Positions 51,575 to 62,408 are shown, counted from the first letter of the stretch. The stretch: DNA of 64,000 bases from Sphaerosporella brunnea (GCA_008704415.1 VXIS01000167.1:1-64000); one strand, 5' to 3'. Numbers and translations: made by a program. Notes: a model not told the origin generated them from the letters alone.

Positions 51575-53572
51575 ATGGAAATGGAACTGCAAGAGACCAC
51601 AATGATAACGGCCCACGCCGAGTCAAGTCCCACCCAGATCGAAAACGGCCCAAACAAAGTCGACGCGGGCCTGCTTCCTCGAGATCATTGTGCGGATTTC
51701 CCCTTCGTTTCCACACGGCCACTGTGGCTGACCAGCTTACGTAGACAAGAATCGACTGCCACTATGGCGATATGAGCTACGCCAGCTGCTGCTACCACTG
51801 GTGCGATGGGAGACGCCATATCTGGCGTGGATGCAGGTATATTCGCCGCGCGCCAGCTACAACCGCTTGTTTATTTATTTATTTGCTTCTTCGGCGGAAT
51901 TCGTGCACACATTTGCACTCGTATTCGGGCTGAGCGGTGATTGTCGTTATAGGAACACTGTCGAACGCCGTTTCTAGATTCCTATTTCGCGTTGACAGCG
52001 AACCTGGGGACCCACACGTTTTTCATGATTATGCTGCCGTTGATGTTTTGGTTTGGATACACGAGTCTGGGAAGAGGGTGGGTGATCGATTGCGCCGGAG
52101 TCGTTAGCCGCGTTGTGTGAGCGGGCTCTAACATGAAGCGTGATGCGCGGATACCTACAGAGTTGTGCATGTTTTGGCGTCTGGCGTTTTCTTCAGCGGG
52201 TTTCTGAAGGATCTTTTCTGGTTTGTCGGCCCGATCCCAGAATACAGATGAGAGAGCCAGTCGGACTTATCATAGGATTGGGACAGTCTACCTCGGCCCC
52301 TATCGCCGCCCCTACACCGTATTACAATGTCTGGTTCAGCCGCTCTGGAGTACGGCTTTCCGAGTACGCATTCGACGAACGCCGTTTCTGTGGCTCTCTA
52401 CGGACTTTTATATCTCCACTCAAAACCGGATATTCCTATCAACGCTAGAATCGGCACGTATATCTTGGCTACGGTTTACACATTCTCCATAATATTCGGC
52501 AGACTGTATTGCGGGATGCATGGCTTCCTAGACGTGATCGTCGGAATCTTTCTGGGCGCTTGGCTCGCCCTCATGCAGTGGTTTCTTCGGGACACCTTTG
52601 ACCATTATGTTTATGGTGAAAGCTTCATTCCTATCTTGATAATCCTTGTCTGCATCATAGTCTTGGTCAGAATCCACCCAGAGCCTGCAGACGCATGTCC
52701 ATGCTTTGACGACGGCGTTGCCTTTGCTGCCGTTATTGGTGGCGTCGAAATCGGCAATTGGCATTTTGCCAAGACGCAGTGGAGCTGGAGTGAGCCAGTT
52801 GTTGGGACGGTGCCCTATTCATTCGAGCAGCTTGGACTGGCTAAAACTGTTGCCCGTGTTGTCCTCGGTAAGTTGCTATCATCTCGCCGTTTGACTGGCC
52901 TGACACTCTCAGGTATCTTGGTCATCTTCTTGTGGCGCGAAGTCTCAAAGCCCTTCTTCCATTTCATCCTTCCTCCAGTGTACAGATTCATTGGACGTAT
53001 CGGCCTCTTGCTTCCGAGAAGGCATTTCACCTCCGCCTCGGAGTATAAAAAGGTGCCACGTCTTCCTGATGACACGTTGCCGTCGCTCAGCGAGATCCCA
53101 TCTCTCATGCGTTCCGTTCGTGGTGCTCGGTCCGATTCTGTTGGCCCGCAGTCCGCAGCGGATGCCTACGAGACGCTTGCCTACCGTGAGAAGCGTCGGC
53201 GTGAAAGCCAGGTCTCCGCGGCGGGGCCAAGCAATTTCGATAAATACGAGCAGGAAATGGGCACCGGATATGTGGATACGAGTGCCCTGATCCGTGGAAA
53301 TCATGACCTCGAGGCCCTTGAGGAGAAAAGTGACAACGAGGAGGACGAAAGAGAAGTGTTCAAAATTATTGAACCGTTCAAGCCTCGAGTTCGATACGAC
53401 GTGGAGGTCGTGACGAAGCTCGTGGTATATGCTGGTAAGTCCATTGCTCGTAAAGACACTGTAGCAAGTACTTATCTTCGCAGGAATCGCTTGGTGGGCG
53501 GTTGACGGCATTCCTATCATTTTCGAGCTTATAGGGTTGGGCTTGGGGCCACAGCGCCAGGAGTCGCGTTGA
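51575..53572 (+). CDS. LCB3: Sphingoid long-chain base 1-phosphate phosphatase (Lcb3/Ysr2 type, PAP2)
   Basis: This ER enzyme removes phosphate from dihydrosphingosine or phytosphingosine 1-phosphate, feeding ceramide synthesis. Seven exons (51575-51689, 51745-51836, 51953-52077, 52161-52220, 52287-52867, 52913-53434, 53484-53572) give 527 aa. The three PAP2 catalytic blocks are present: KDLFCLPRP, then YGFPSTHSTNAVSV, then GRLYCGMHGFLDVIVG (Arg, His and Asp of block three). Family segments RTPFLDSYFALTANLGTHTF and MSGSAALEYG precede them. Several membrane helices follow, then a hydrophilic Ser/Glu-rich tail, and a last helix at GIAWWAVDGIPIIFELIG. The fifth intron (45 bp) is a multiple of three without stops. 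Reading through it would still give an open frame, so its removal rests on the splice signals and the VLGILVIFLWREVSKPFF join. Confidence 0.9.
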
Positions 53573-53890
53573 TCATGTGGATATACGGGATAAATAGGCT
53601 CTTTTTCCTTGGGTTGTGCGTGTATCTAGTGAGTCTTGAATATGAGATCATGCCTATCATTGGCTGGGGAGTACTGGAAAGACGGATTCTGCTGGCTGGA
53701 GATGGTTCCACCAGGCAAATAGTCCCTTACCCCCGAGAAAGCTTCGAAGGATCATCGAATCATGTTTCATGTAGCTGGATGCAGTTACCCGCTAGTGCAT
53801 GGCTAAGCACAAGTGGTCGATCTTCCCGCCTATCCCAAAGCCACAACACCTCACGGAGCTACCTACCCACAGGAGCTAGGCGGCACAACA
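53573..53890. other. Spacer between LCB3-like gene and CHS5
   Basis: About 320 bp on the same strand; no gene seen. Probably the CHS5 promoter. Confidence 0.6.
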
Positions 53891-55108
53891 ATGCTGATAT
53901 CTTTGACTGTTGGCAAGCTCGATGCTGGTCTCGCAATCCTGCTGACCGAAGACAAGCGACTGGTATGTAGCTACTTAAGTACCCTGTGGTGTTGGAGATT
54001 TCCCGTAGCTTCCACGGTGGTAGCTAACATCCGACGTCAACAGATCGAGTTCCCGTCCATCCTGCTTCCACCGGGCATCACCTCAGGCTCCATCGTCGAC
54101 ATCCAAGTCTCGCGCAACACGCCGGCGGAAACCGCGGCGAAAGAATCCTTCGCGGCCCTGCAGGACGAAATCTACAATCTCTATGGCGTCAGCTCGCCCA
54201 AGAAACCGGTTCTCCGCCTCCGCAACGCGACGCAGACGTCGATCGTGTTGGAATGGGATCCTATCGAGCTCGCAACTGCCACTCTCCGCAGCTTGACGCT
54301 CTATCGAAACGGCGCGAAGGCTGGCGCGATCCCTAACCCTACGGCCCACACCTCAACCAAGATCTCGGGTCTCGCTGTTGGCGAAGAGTACACGTTTCAC
54401 CTGGTCCTGCGCACCAGCGCCGGCACGTACTCCAGCGAAAAAGTCACAGCGCGTACCCACAAGATGACAGATCTCTCAGGCATCACGGTGTGTCCCGGTG
54501 TGATGCCAGCAGAGACGCGGGAAGCATTAGAAGCAGCGCTACAGCGCATCGGGGCCCGCCCGCTGCAAGACAGCGTGCGTATCGACACAACGCACTTCAT
54601 CTGCACCGAGGGCCGCGGCGCGCAGTGGGAGAAGGCGCTGGACATGAACATCCCCGTTGTCCGGCCCGAGTGGATCTTCGCATGCGAGAACGAGGGGAGA
54701 ATCGTTGTTTCTAGGAATTTCTACCTCGGTGTCGACGTGGCGAAAATGAGGCACAGCATGCCGCCCAGAACCGGTCCGCCGCCCCAGACGCCGGTTTCTC
54801 CTAAGGCTGCCCCGCTCTCCCCCCGTCCCCAGAGCATGGCCCCGATGCGCATTGCGGAGCCTCAAGGGAGTGGTTCCGAAAGCGATACTGGTCTCTCAAC
54901 TAAGCCGGAATCTCGCGAGTCGGTTTCCGAGGAAGCCAAGGATAGTGCTACCCTGAGTTCCGAGAAGCTGGAGGCTAGCAGTGGTGACTCCACGACCGAG
55001 GTCGATGGAGCTTCTGACGGTGCTTCTGAGGCCAAGGAGGAGACGAAGGAAGAGGATAACACTGAAAAGGAGAAGGATAGTGGGGAATTTGCTGATGTTC
55101 AGCTATGA
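53891..55108 (+). CDS. CHS5: Chitin biosynthesis protein Chs5 (exomer scaffold)
   Basis: Chs5 is the scaffold of the exomer coat at the trans-Golgi, needed to export chitin synthase III and a few other cargoes. Two exons (53891-53962 and 54044-55108) give 378 aa. The start MLISLTVGKLDAGLAILLTE is the conserved N-terminal strand region, followed across the intron by IEFPSILLPPGITSGSIVDI. A fibronectin type III domain follows (PVLRLRNATQTSIVLEWDPI to GEEYTFHLVLRTSAGTYSS). Then comes a BRCT domain (SGITVCPGVMPAETREALEA, THFICTEGRGAQWEKALDM, VVRPEWIFACENEGRIV). The C-terminal third is Pro-rich then acidic Ser/Glu-rich. The intron (81 bp) is a multiple of three and open, so a read-through frame begins further upstream at 53813. 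Confidence 0.93.
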   Translation: MLISLTVGKLDAGLAILLTEDKRLVCSYLSTLWCWRFPVASTVVANIRRQQIEFPSILLPPGITSGSIVDIQVSRNTPAETAAKESFAALQDEIYNLYGVSSPKKPVLRLRNATQTSIVLEWDPIELATATLRSLTLYRNGAKAGAIPNPTAHTSTKISGLAVGEEYTFHLVLRTSAGTYSSEKVTARTHKMTDLSGITVCPGVMPAETREALEAALQRIGARPLQDSVRIDTTHFICTEGRGAQWEKALDMNIPVVRPEWIFACENEGRIVVSRNFYLGVDVAKMRHSMPPRTGPPPQTPVSPKAAPLSPRPQSMAPMRIAEPQGSGSESDTGLSTKPESRESVSEEAKDSATLSSEKLEASSGDSTTEVDGASDGASEAKEETKEEDNTEKEKDSGEFADVQL

Positions 55109-55452
55109 GTTATTTGAGTTTTATGCAAGTCTTGTTTCTACTGGGTTTAGCTGGCGCATGGGGAAGAACGGAGCGATTAATTGTAGTAATAATGAATGAC
55201 TTGCAGCAAAGCACAGCACAGCTCTTATCACCAGCACAACGGACCGAGAAATGGTGAACTCCCCTTCAGGTGCAAAGTCCACCATTAAGCAGTAGTTTTG
55301 ACGGCGATCTATTCCATCGCTTTCGGACCCAAGAAAGACGCAACAACGCCGAGCTCACAAGCAGACCCATTCCCATTTATGAAAAGTACAAGGTGACGCC
55401 GAAGATTCATTCAGTTTTTTGTTCTCCAATCCCTCCAGCTACTCGCGCGCGC
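55109..55452. other. Convergent space between CHS5 and eL14
   Basis: 3' ends of two convergent genes; no gene seen. Confidence 0.7.
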
Positions 55453-56072
55453 TTAAGCGGAAGCCTTCGCGGTCTTAGCGAGAGCCTTCTTGACCTCGTA
55501 ACGCCTCTGCTTCTTGAGAACCATAACCTTGAAGCGGTCGAAGTCATTAAGAGCCCACCGCTTCTCGGAAGAGGCGATGCGCTTGGCAAGGGCGGACTTC
55601 TCCCACTTCTCAGCGATGCCCTCCTTCTCCCAGAACTTGGCGACGACACCGGTGCGGGCACCACGGGGCAGCGACTTGAGGACGATGCTGGTCAGGCTGA
55701 CGTGGGCGAGAGGGAACGACTGGCGGGGGACCGAGGCATCGGGAGAGTCAATCAAGACCTATTAGGGGGTCTTATCAGCTATCGAAAGCTTCCTAGAGCT
55801 CGCGGCTTCCGCATGGAATCTCGACGTACCCGCTTGTGGTCGATGATTTCGACAATGACGGCAGTCTTGCCCTTGGAGGGACCGTCATTGATGAGGACGA
55901 TACGGCCGACCTCGACGAGGCTGTAAAAACGCGCCAACCATCAGCTTTCGACCTCTCTAACTCCCACAATCCCTCAATATCTCCATCTCCTCCACCACTA
56001 TCTCCCGCTCCCACTTCCAGATTTCGATCGTAAAACGTACCGCCACTGAGAGGTCTTAACTTCGCAGGACAT
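55453..56072 (-). CDS. RPL14: 60S ribosomal protein eL14
   Basis: eL14 is a structural protein of the large cytosolic ribosomal subunit. Three exons on the minus strand (56041-56072, 55830-55920, 55453-55758) give 142 aa. It starts [10 protein letters not shown], continues [20 protein letters not shown] with [11 protein letters not shown] (the KOW-like fold), and then [20 protein letters not shown]. The rest includes [20 protein letters not shown] and [20 protein letters not shown], with a Lys/Ala tail. The first exon holds only ten codons plus two bases, a common layout for fungal ribosomal-protein genes. The joins are set by the conserved sequence across them. Confidence 0.95.
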
Positions 56073-57485
56073 TGTTTGTGCTGGGATTCCGGGGGGTCGG
56101 CTGGGTGTCGGTCGTCGGGTCGCGTCGGTCGTTGGTTCGTACTTTCAATAACACTGAATTTCCCACACACAGAATGCGGGTTAGGTGCGTGCTTGGATGT
56201 GACGGTTAGTGCGCGTGTCAGGGTTTGTGCCCTGAGCCCGCTACGCAGTCCCAATATTTCTTTTTAATCTGTGTTACCACCTTTAACTTACTTCTCTTCA
56301 ACCCACGTTATCACCTAACTTTCTCGTCACCACTGTTTTTTTGCGACACACCGATCAGCAATTCAACAACGCGTACTAGTATGTCCACCTCTGCCGTTCT
56401 TACCCCACCAGTTCATGTCTTCCCACGTCCCCAAGGTCTCAAGGATGAGATAATTTGCGATTGAGTGCATCGTTTGCGAGTCCTCGCCTGGTCTCACTAT
56501 GCGGCGGTGCACCCATGATATTCAATTCTTACATATTCTGAAAATTCCATTTCCTGCACTTTTCAACTTCGCCGTTCACTGTTTTGGTTGAACATTTGGC
56601 TAACCTTTTTCGAAGACTACAGATACTTTGCATATTGGAGCCTTTAATGACGCGTCGCAAAGAGAAATTTTTTCAATGCGTATGTTAACTCCCCTTGTGC
56701 GACTGCGATGTCCTTTCTTTATATCTATCCTATGATTACACTCTATGCACATAGATAGTATGCGATGCTTCAAGCAGATGCGCTTTCATCTTTACACCAA
56801 GATCACTGAGGATACCCTTTACTGCCAAAAAAAATTTCTTTGCCGATTTTTGCCGGTTTTTGATGGGCTGTCGCTGACTTTGAGAAGGTTGAGCAGCTAT
56901 TGTTTTTAATATTGCAAGATTGTGGGATGTTGATAACTCAATTGATTACCTTTAAGAATAGCTTACTTCGTTTTTCTGATCATGGATCAAGTGTGTGCTG
57001 TTTTCGCTTTCTTCGTTCTATGTAGTGTTTATCAATCCTGCCGACGGATTCATCCGCATCATCGAGAGTCAGACTTGGTGGTGATGCCGCACGGCAATGC
57101 AGCTGGCCAATCCTTCATCCCCATTGATTACCGTAAAAGCATCGTCGTGCGTACCCATCGCCCGCTTCAATTGTTCGCTGTCAAGGAGAGACTCCAGTAT
57201 CTCATCTTCACCCTTGAGAGTCAATCGAGTGACCCTCTATGATTGGTCGATGGCAAAAAGTCCCTACGACAGCAGCGAAAACACCAAGCTTGCATTACTA
57301 GAGACAGCTAGCTCGCTCCGGTATGCAGATCGTGGGGATGAAGAGGAAGGATGATCATACGAACTCACTCGTCATTCGGAATGCTAGCTGTCTCAGGATT
57401 CGTTTGAATTCTGCCAAGTATCCAGCGTTGCTCTGCCTATCAAACTGTAGCACTTCTGCTTCGATCCTGTCAAGCATCAGCTGTT
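56073..57485. other. Intergenic, with possible remains of a retroelement
   Basis: AT-rich after 56260, few open frames. From about 56980 both strands show short frames: + 56982-57354; - 57355-57591 with DRIEAEVLQFDRQS. They show no clear domain but lead into the RNase H relic, so they may be its decayed upstream part. Confidence 0.45.
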
Positions 57486-58173
57486 TTGCACAGCCTCGTT
57501 TCGAGTGTCTCCTGGGTAGATACACAGTTTCAAGCAATTTATTCCAAACATGACATCGTGAGTCAACTGGAGCACGCCAGAAATTCTGCAAATGAACTCG
57601 CGGCGGATGTCGCCTGCGATGAGATCTCGATGACCATCACCCACAAGCCCTGTCAGGGTCTCGCCAAACAGACCGCCACATCGGCCCAGGATCCATCCTC
57701 GGATGCCAGTACTGTATATTCGGACGGCTCAAGACTGGAAGACGAGTGGTGTGGCTGTGCGGCAGTCGCCAGATCATTCTCCCGAAACGGTCCAGGGTGG
57801 GACGCTCAGTCGCAACACCTAGGACGCATCAAAAAGGTGCACGACGCTGAACTGTTCGGCATTGCCACCGGCCTAGAGCTCGTTCTATGCAATCTGTCGG
57901 GTGTCAAAGGGGTCGTTCGCCGCTTCGCCGATGCCCAAGCCGCTCTCCGCCAACTCCAGGATGACAAGCCTGGTCCAGGCCAATGGCTTCTCCCGAGGAT
58001 AGCCAAATCTGAGGCTTTGCTCCGCGATAAAGGGTTGGGCCACCGAGTACCATTGGGTCCCAGGGCATGAAGATGTCCCAGGCAACGAAATGGTTGAAAC
58101 CCTGGCCAAGGAAGCAGCATATTTGAGCCTAGGGTTGCCGCTGCTTATGTCATGGTCGCAAGCGGCCGAATAA
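57486..58173 (+). pseudogene. RNase H domain relic of a LINE-type (Tad1-like) retrotransposon
   Basis: The frame from 57486 reads VYSDGSRLEDEWCGCAAVAR, the first strands of an RNase H fold with its catalytic Asp. It then reads GRIKKVHDAELFGIATGLEL (the Glu helix) and RFADAQAALRQLQDDKPGPG (the second Asp, A-D-A-Q in place of T-D-S-Q). Near 58040 the frame shifts. The next frame gives WVPGHEDVPGNEMVETLAKE, the HxxxxGNExAD end of the domain with the last Asp lost. Fungal LINEs of the Tad1 group carry RNase H at the end of the second ORF. The reverse transcriptase is not recognisable upstream. Dead copy. Confidence 0.85.
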
Positions 58174-58343
58174 ACAAACAAAACTAAAAACAAGCCCTAA
58201 GAAACGTTGCACACGAATGATGCTCGTCTTCCAGCTTGAACCTTGCGGCCTCGCAACTCAACAACCACGACCACCGAACCTCCAAATTCACGAACCGAAT
58301 CCTCTCGCACGCCGCGCCTTATATCCCCGTACAACCGCCCATC

Positions 58344-59279
58344 ATGCCGCGCGCTGAAGTCGGCACCACCAAGCACCTCGCCAACAAAATGAAAGCCAAA
58401 GGCCTCCAGCGCCTGCGGTGGTACTGCCAAGTATGCGAGCGGCAAATGCGCGATGAGAACGGGTTCAAATGCCACACGTCGTCAGAATCGCATATCCGGC
58501 AGATGCTTCTGGTGGGGGAGGATCCCAAGAAGTTCATCGAGCAGTACAGCGCACAGTTCAAGCGGGACTTCTTGACGCTGCTCCGGACGAGTCACGGCGA
58601 AAAGAAAATCGATGCGAATCGCTTCTACCAGGAGTACATCGCGAACAAGGAACACGTACACATGAACTCGACCAAGTGGGTCACGCTGAGCGAGTTCACG
58701 AAGCATCTGGGAAGAGAGGGAATTTGTAGAGTTGAGGAGGGCGAGAAAGGCGGTCTTATGATCCAGTGGATCGATAATTCCCCCGATGCTTTGAAGAGAC
58801 AGGAGTTTTTGAAGAAGAAGGAACGTATGGAGCGAGGCGATGAGATTAGGGAGCGGCGCGCAATCGAAGAGATGGTGGAACGCGCGGAGGCGCAAAGGAA
58901 GCTCCAGGAGGATGATAGGCCGAAGGAACTGGTGAGAGAGGAGGGTGAGAAGGTCGTATTAGAGTTTGGGAAGAAGAGGGAGGCGAGTCCTAAGGCGGAG
59001 GCCGAGAAGAGCGATGAAGCCAAGGCTGGAGAGGAGGAGAAGGATGCAGCACCAGCATCAGTACCTGCACCCGCCAAGGTCGCCATGAAGATGGAGGTGA
59101 AGCCGAAAAAGAATGTGTTTGCCTCGATGGGAAAGAAGGATAAGGAAAAGGACAAAGAAAAGAAACCGGAGTTGAAGAGGCCTATGAGTGAGGCAGAGAG
59201 GATCATGAAGGAGGAGATGGAGAGGAATAAGTTGAAGAATGCTGGATCTCCAGGATTCAAACGGCAGAGGGTTGCTTGA
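58344..59279 (+). CDS. KIN17 DNA/RNA-binding protein (Rts2-like)
   Basis: KIN17 is a nuclear zinc-finger protein linked to DNA replication, repair and spliceosome function. The single-exon gene encodes 311 aa from the ATG at 58344. The frame is open further 5', but MPRAEVGTTKHLANKMKAKG is the family start. The zinc finger is WYCQVCERQMRDENGFKCHT with SSESH (C-x2-C-x12-H-x5-H). A winged-helix domain follows: FIEQYSAQFKRDFLTLLRTS, NRFYQEYIANKEHVHMNSTK and WVTLSEFTKHLGREGICRVE. The remainder is a charged, coiled, Lys/Glu-rich tail with NVFASMGKK and PMSEAERIMKEEMERNK. The C-terminal SH3-like KOW domains of animal KIN17 are absent, as is usual in fungi. Confidence 0.93.
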   Translation: MPRAEVGTTKHLANKMKAKGLQRLRWYCQVCERQMRDENGFKCHTSSESHIRQMLLVGEDPKKFIEQYSAQFKRDFLTLLRTSHGEKKIDANRFYQEYIANKEHVHMNSTKWVTLSEFTKHLGREGICRVEEGEKGGLMIQWIDNSPDALKRQEFLKKKERMERGDEIRERRAIEEMVERAEAQRKLQEDDRPKELVREEGEKVVLEFGKKREASPKAEAEKSDEAKAGEEEKDAAPASVPAPAKVAMKMEVKPKKNVFASMGKKDKEKDKEKKPELKRPMSEAERIMKEEMERNKLKNAGSPGFKRQRVA

Positions 59280-59483
59280 TAGTTTTCTGTTATATTTGAG
59301 ATTGGGAGTTCTGTAGCTTGATCATTATGGGTTGTCTGAACTGCAAATTCGATTGGTTTCTGATGTTGAAAGCTACGTCGTCAGAAACGGCAACCTCCGT
59401 TCTGCAGACCTTGGTAACACAAGGTAGCACAAAAAAGTTGCCCCACTACGTGCTGCTCTCCACGACGTCGACTTCTCCGAAAG

Positions 59484-60353
59484 ATGGGCTTCATCTATCC
59501 CGGCCGCGACAAGTATGGCCGCACCGTCGGAAAGCGCACACGGTCCGCACCGCGAGCTCGCGGCGGAAAACGCCGTCCAATCCCCCCGGTCACCAAGCCT
59601 TCCTCTGCCTCCTCCTCCTCCTCGTCGTCGTCGTCGTCGTCCTCGTCGCGGCGGCAGTCAACAACTCCATCGGCGACGGCACGGTCAAACTTTCTGATGC
59701 CCGCATTCCCTCCGCTGCCCAAATCAAAGCTAGACACGCTACCCACAGAGTTACTCCAAGAGATATTTCTGTTTTCTCTAAACCCGTCGCTTCCGGCGGC
59801 GTCAAGGGCGCTGTCTACAACCCTTACCGGCCCGCACCTCCGCCGCAGATACCTGCACGAACACCGCCACTCCGCGCCCGACCTGAGTAGAGCGTTTAAG
59901 GCCCGCTTCTTCACAGTCGAGTTTTTGGCGGACTACGAGAGGCTCTTTTCCCGGCTGGAGGCGGAAGGCACTTGGATTCCGCTCAGGCTGCTGTACGAGG
60001 ATGCCGGCGGCGCGTTAATGGAGGCGCTGATGGAGCGCGGCGCGAAGTGGGAACCAGAGGCATACGATTCCGTGCTGGAGGGCCTGAGGGAGGCGCTGAG
60101 GGAACAGCGGGAGAGTGTGGTGCAGGTGGCTTTGAGAGATGAGGGCGTGGCGGTTGATACCGCGTGTTTGAGAGTTGCACTGGAGAATGGATGTGGAAAG
60201 CCTGTGTTGGAGGTGCTGGCTGGGAGAGGGGCGGATGTGGGTGATGTGGGCGTTTGGAAGGCCGCACTGGCGAGAGATAATGAGCTGGTGGAGTGGTTGT
60301 TTACGAAGGCTACACCGCCGGGAGAGGTGCTGGGGCAGCTTATGGGGAGGTAA
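59484..60353 (+). CDS. F-box-like protein
   Basis: This single-exon gene encodes 289 aa. A basic N-terminus (MGFIYPGRDKYGRTVGKRTR) is followed by a Ser run of about 13 residues. Then comes an F-box-like segment KLDTLPTELLQEIFLFSLNP with SLPAASRAL. F-box proteins recruit substrates to SCF ubiquitin ligases through Skp1. The C-terminal half is helical and contains ankyrin-like pairs (LLYEDAGGALMEALMERGAK, CLRVALENGCGKPVLEVLAG, VWKAALARDNELVEWLFTKA). This layout is common in Pezizomycotina. Partners unknown. It follows KIN17 by 204 bp on the same strand. Confidence 0.75.
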   Translation: MGFIYPGRDKYGRTVGKRTRSAPRARGGKRRPIPPVTKPSSASSSSSSSSSSSSSRRQSTTPSATARSNFLMPAFPPLPKSKLDTLPTELLQEIFLFSLNPSLPAASRALSTTLTGPHLRRRYLHEHRHSAPDLSRAFKARFFTVEFLADYERLFSRLEAEGTWIPLRLLYEDAGGALMEALMERGAKWEPEAYDSVLEGLREALREQRESVVQVALRDEGVAVDTACLRVALENGCGKPVLEVLAGRGADVGDVGVWKAALARDNELVEWLFTKATPPGEVLGQLMGR

Positions 60354-60625
60354 TAGGCGCATTGCTTTGCTTAGGGCGTTGTTATGGGCATTGGTTTACT
60401 CCGGATACGGCGTTTGTATTATCACAAGGGTATTGATGCGTACGCATACCACTCTCTGCGGTCTAGGTGGTGTTTTCTCACTGGAGAATCATCAGAGAGA
60501 CCAGGCCAGGCGGAAAGAAAATATTTCCTTCTCGGCGAACCACATCAGCGCTTCCAGTGCGAATGGCCAATTCATCAATCCAGGTTTGTCTGGTATCCAT
60601 GTTTGGTCTCATAGCGCCAACCACA

Positions 60626-61293
60626 ATGTCAGCCCCTCCCACCCGGACCTCCTCCTCTTCGCCACCGGCTCGGAAGCAGCTAGTAACAACGCTCCCCCAG
60701 TACCCGTCAAACATCAAAGTAATTCTCTCACCGACCGCCACCCGTTTCCTCTCCCCCTCTGATCTGAGCTCCATCTCCGCCTTCGCAAAGGTCTACACCA
60801 ACGACGATGAATGGGCGCAGCCCTGAAGCCGCGGCGATCCCGTGCTCCACGTCGAGCTGAGGAAGCGGGCGGATATGTCACTCATTGCCTCGCTGAGTGC
60901 GAACTCGCTTGCGGGTATGGCCGGCGGGTTTTGTTTCGGGCTGGGTCTGAGTGTGGTCAGGGCGTGGGATACAGCGGCGGCGGTTGGGGACCGCGGGGCC
61001 ATGGGCGTCGCGAAGCTGGTGGCGAGTAGGGTTGGGAAGATGATATTGGTTGCTCCGGCGATGAATACGCAGATTGTATCTGCACCCGGCTACGGAGGAG
61101 CATTTGGAGAAGCCGGGGAGATGGAGCTGGGTTAAGGTGTTGAAGCCCGTGGAGAAGATGCTTGCGTGTGGAGATTTGGGGGGTCGGTGGGATGATGGAG
61201 GTGCCGGACATTGTGGACAATGTTCTTGAGGTTTTGGGGGATCAGGGCAATGGGGACAGTGGAGCAACATCATTAGCCCGCTTAAAGCTGTAA
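60626..61293 (+). pseudogene. Phosphopantothenoylcysteine decarboxylase (PPCDC/Hal3 family), broken
   Basis: PPCDC is the FMN enzyme that makes 4'-phosphopantetheine in CoA synthesis. Family pieces appear in order but in changing frames. HPDLLLFATGSEAA (frame 1, about 60640-60681) is followed in frame 2 by KQLVTTLPQYPSNIKVILSP, FLSPSDLSSI and NDDEWAQP. An in-frame TGA (60824-60826) follows, where the family has Trp, then RGDPVLHVELRKRAD, SLIASLSANSLAGMAGGF, VVRAWD and ILVAPAMNT. The frame then slips near 61075 to HPATEEHLEKPGRW with VLKPVEKMLACGD. It slips again at a run of six G near 61180 to GVGGMMEVPDIVDNVLEVLG. At least three frameshifts and one stop make it non-functional unless these are sequencing errors. 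Confidence 0.85.
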
Positions 61294-62398
61294 GTATTGC
61301 TGTTTGTTCCTTAGAATAGGTATCATAGTGCTCCATCTTGCACTAAGACAAGCTACCAAACCACCAATCCAGGGAGCCGTCAGTCAAACGTAAGTAGTTC
61401 CAGAATTTGCCAAATTTCCGGCAGTATATAGAGTGGAGTACAAACCATGGCCACGAATCGAGAATGCCCATATTCGAGGATTCTTCAGCCATGTAAAATT
61501 ATTTTTACTGCTCCCAACCACTTGCTACCGTAAACTCATCGTCGTCCCGTTGCAGCAGCGATCGCCAAAAGTATAGCTGGTCCCGTGGTGTCCAGTGCTG
61601 TCAATAGCCAGCCGGGCGCCGGGCAGCGAAGGTTGAGAAGATCAGAGCAGCAAAGGTGCCCTGTACATGGTCCAGAAAAAGAGCAGGCGGCTTTGGGGAC
61701 AAGCTATCGCAGCAGGGTCCTGCTGCTTCACCCGGCATCACTCGAAGCCAATCAGGCCGTGTTTGCAAGCGAGCTCGGCGCATTATCGATAGATACATGG
61801 AACAGGCTGCAAAAAATAGAGGAGATGGACAACTGGGTGTTTTGTATCCTGCATGGATGAAGCCGCATTCTTTCACGTTCTGAGTAGGGCAGGGGCCGAC
61901 AATCATTCCCGATCAATGCCCCATCATGCCCTTGCGTGCGCTTATAGGGTGGCGGTCGCAAATGATGTTCTGGACTGCTACATCTGGAGTGCAAATAGGT
62001 ATCCTGCTTCCCAAAAGGTCTCACGCCAGCCAGTCGAGCCGTTTCGAGGACTTCCTCCGATGGTACTCTGCTGCTGTCGAGAGCCGAAGCTGGCCGCGCG
62101 CGAGAGTATGTACAGTAAGTACACCTGCTTTGTACGACCTATTTTTAGTAGTCAGCCAATGGGGTGCTCCAGTCCCTAACCGCCATCACCAGTGGATTCT
62201 TGGCAGCTTTTGCTCGCTCCCCGCAGCGACGAACCGTCTGCAGCTGGATTCAGAAGACGGGAAACATGAGACGGAAAGCCCCTGGGCCAGCACGACTAGG
62301 TCAGGCGTCGGGCGGCAGCGAGATCCCGCCACGGCATTCCTGCATGGCGCATAAGGAGAATTTCAGACCCGCACATGCGCAAGTAATGGCGGGGTCGT
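61294..62398. other. Intergenic with a fragment of the GC-rich repeat
   Basis: A short fragment (61591-61626, CCAGTGCTGTCAATAGCCAG...) belongs to the foldback family at 31859-32322. Open frames (61585-61860, 61926-62354) show no domain. Confidence 0.55.
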
Positions 62399-62408
62399 GG
62401 TATAAAAG
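62399..62408 (+). promoter_or_regulatory. TATA box of the cell-wall protein gene
   Basis: GGTATAAAAGC lies about 265 bp upstream of the start codon, followed by a long CT-rich leader typical of strongly expressed fungal secreted-protein genes. Confidence 0.5.
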
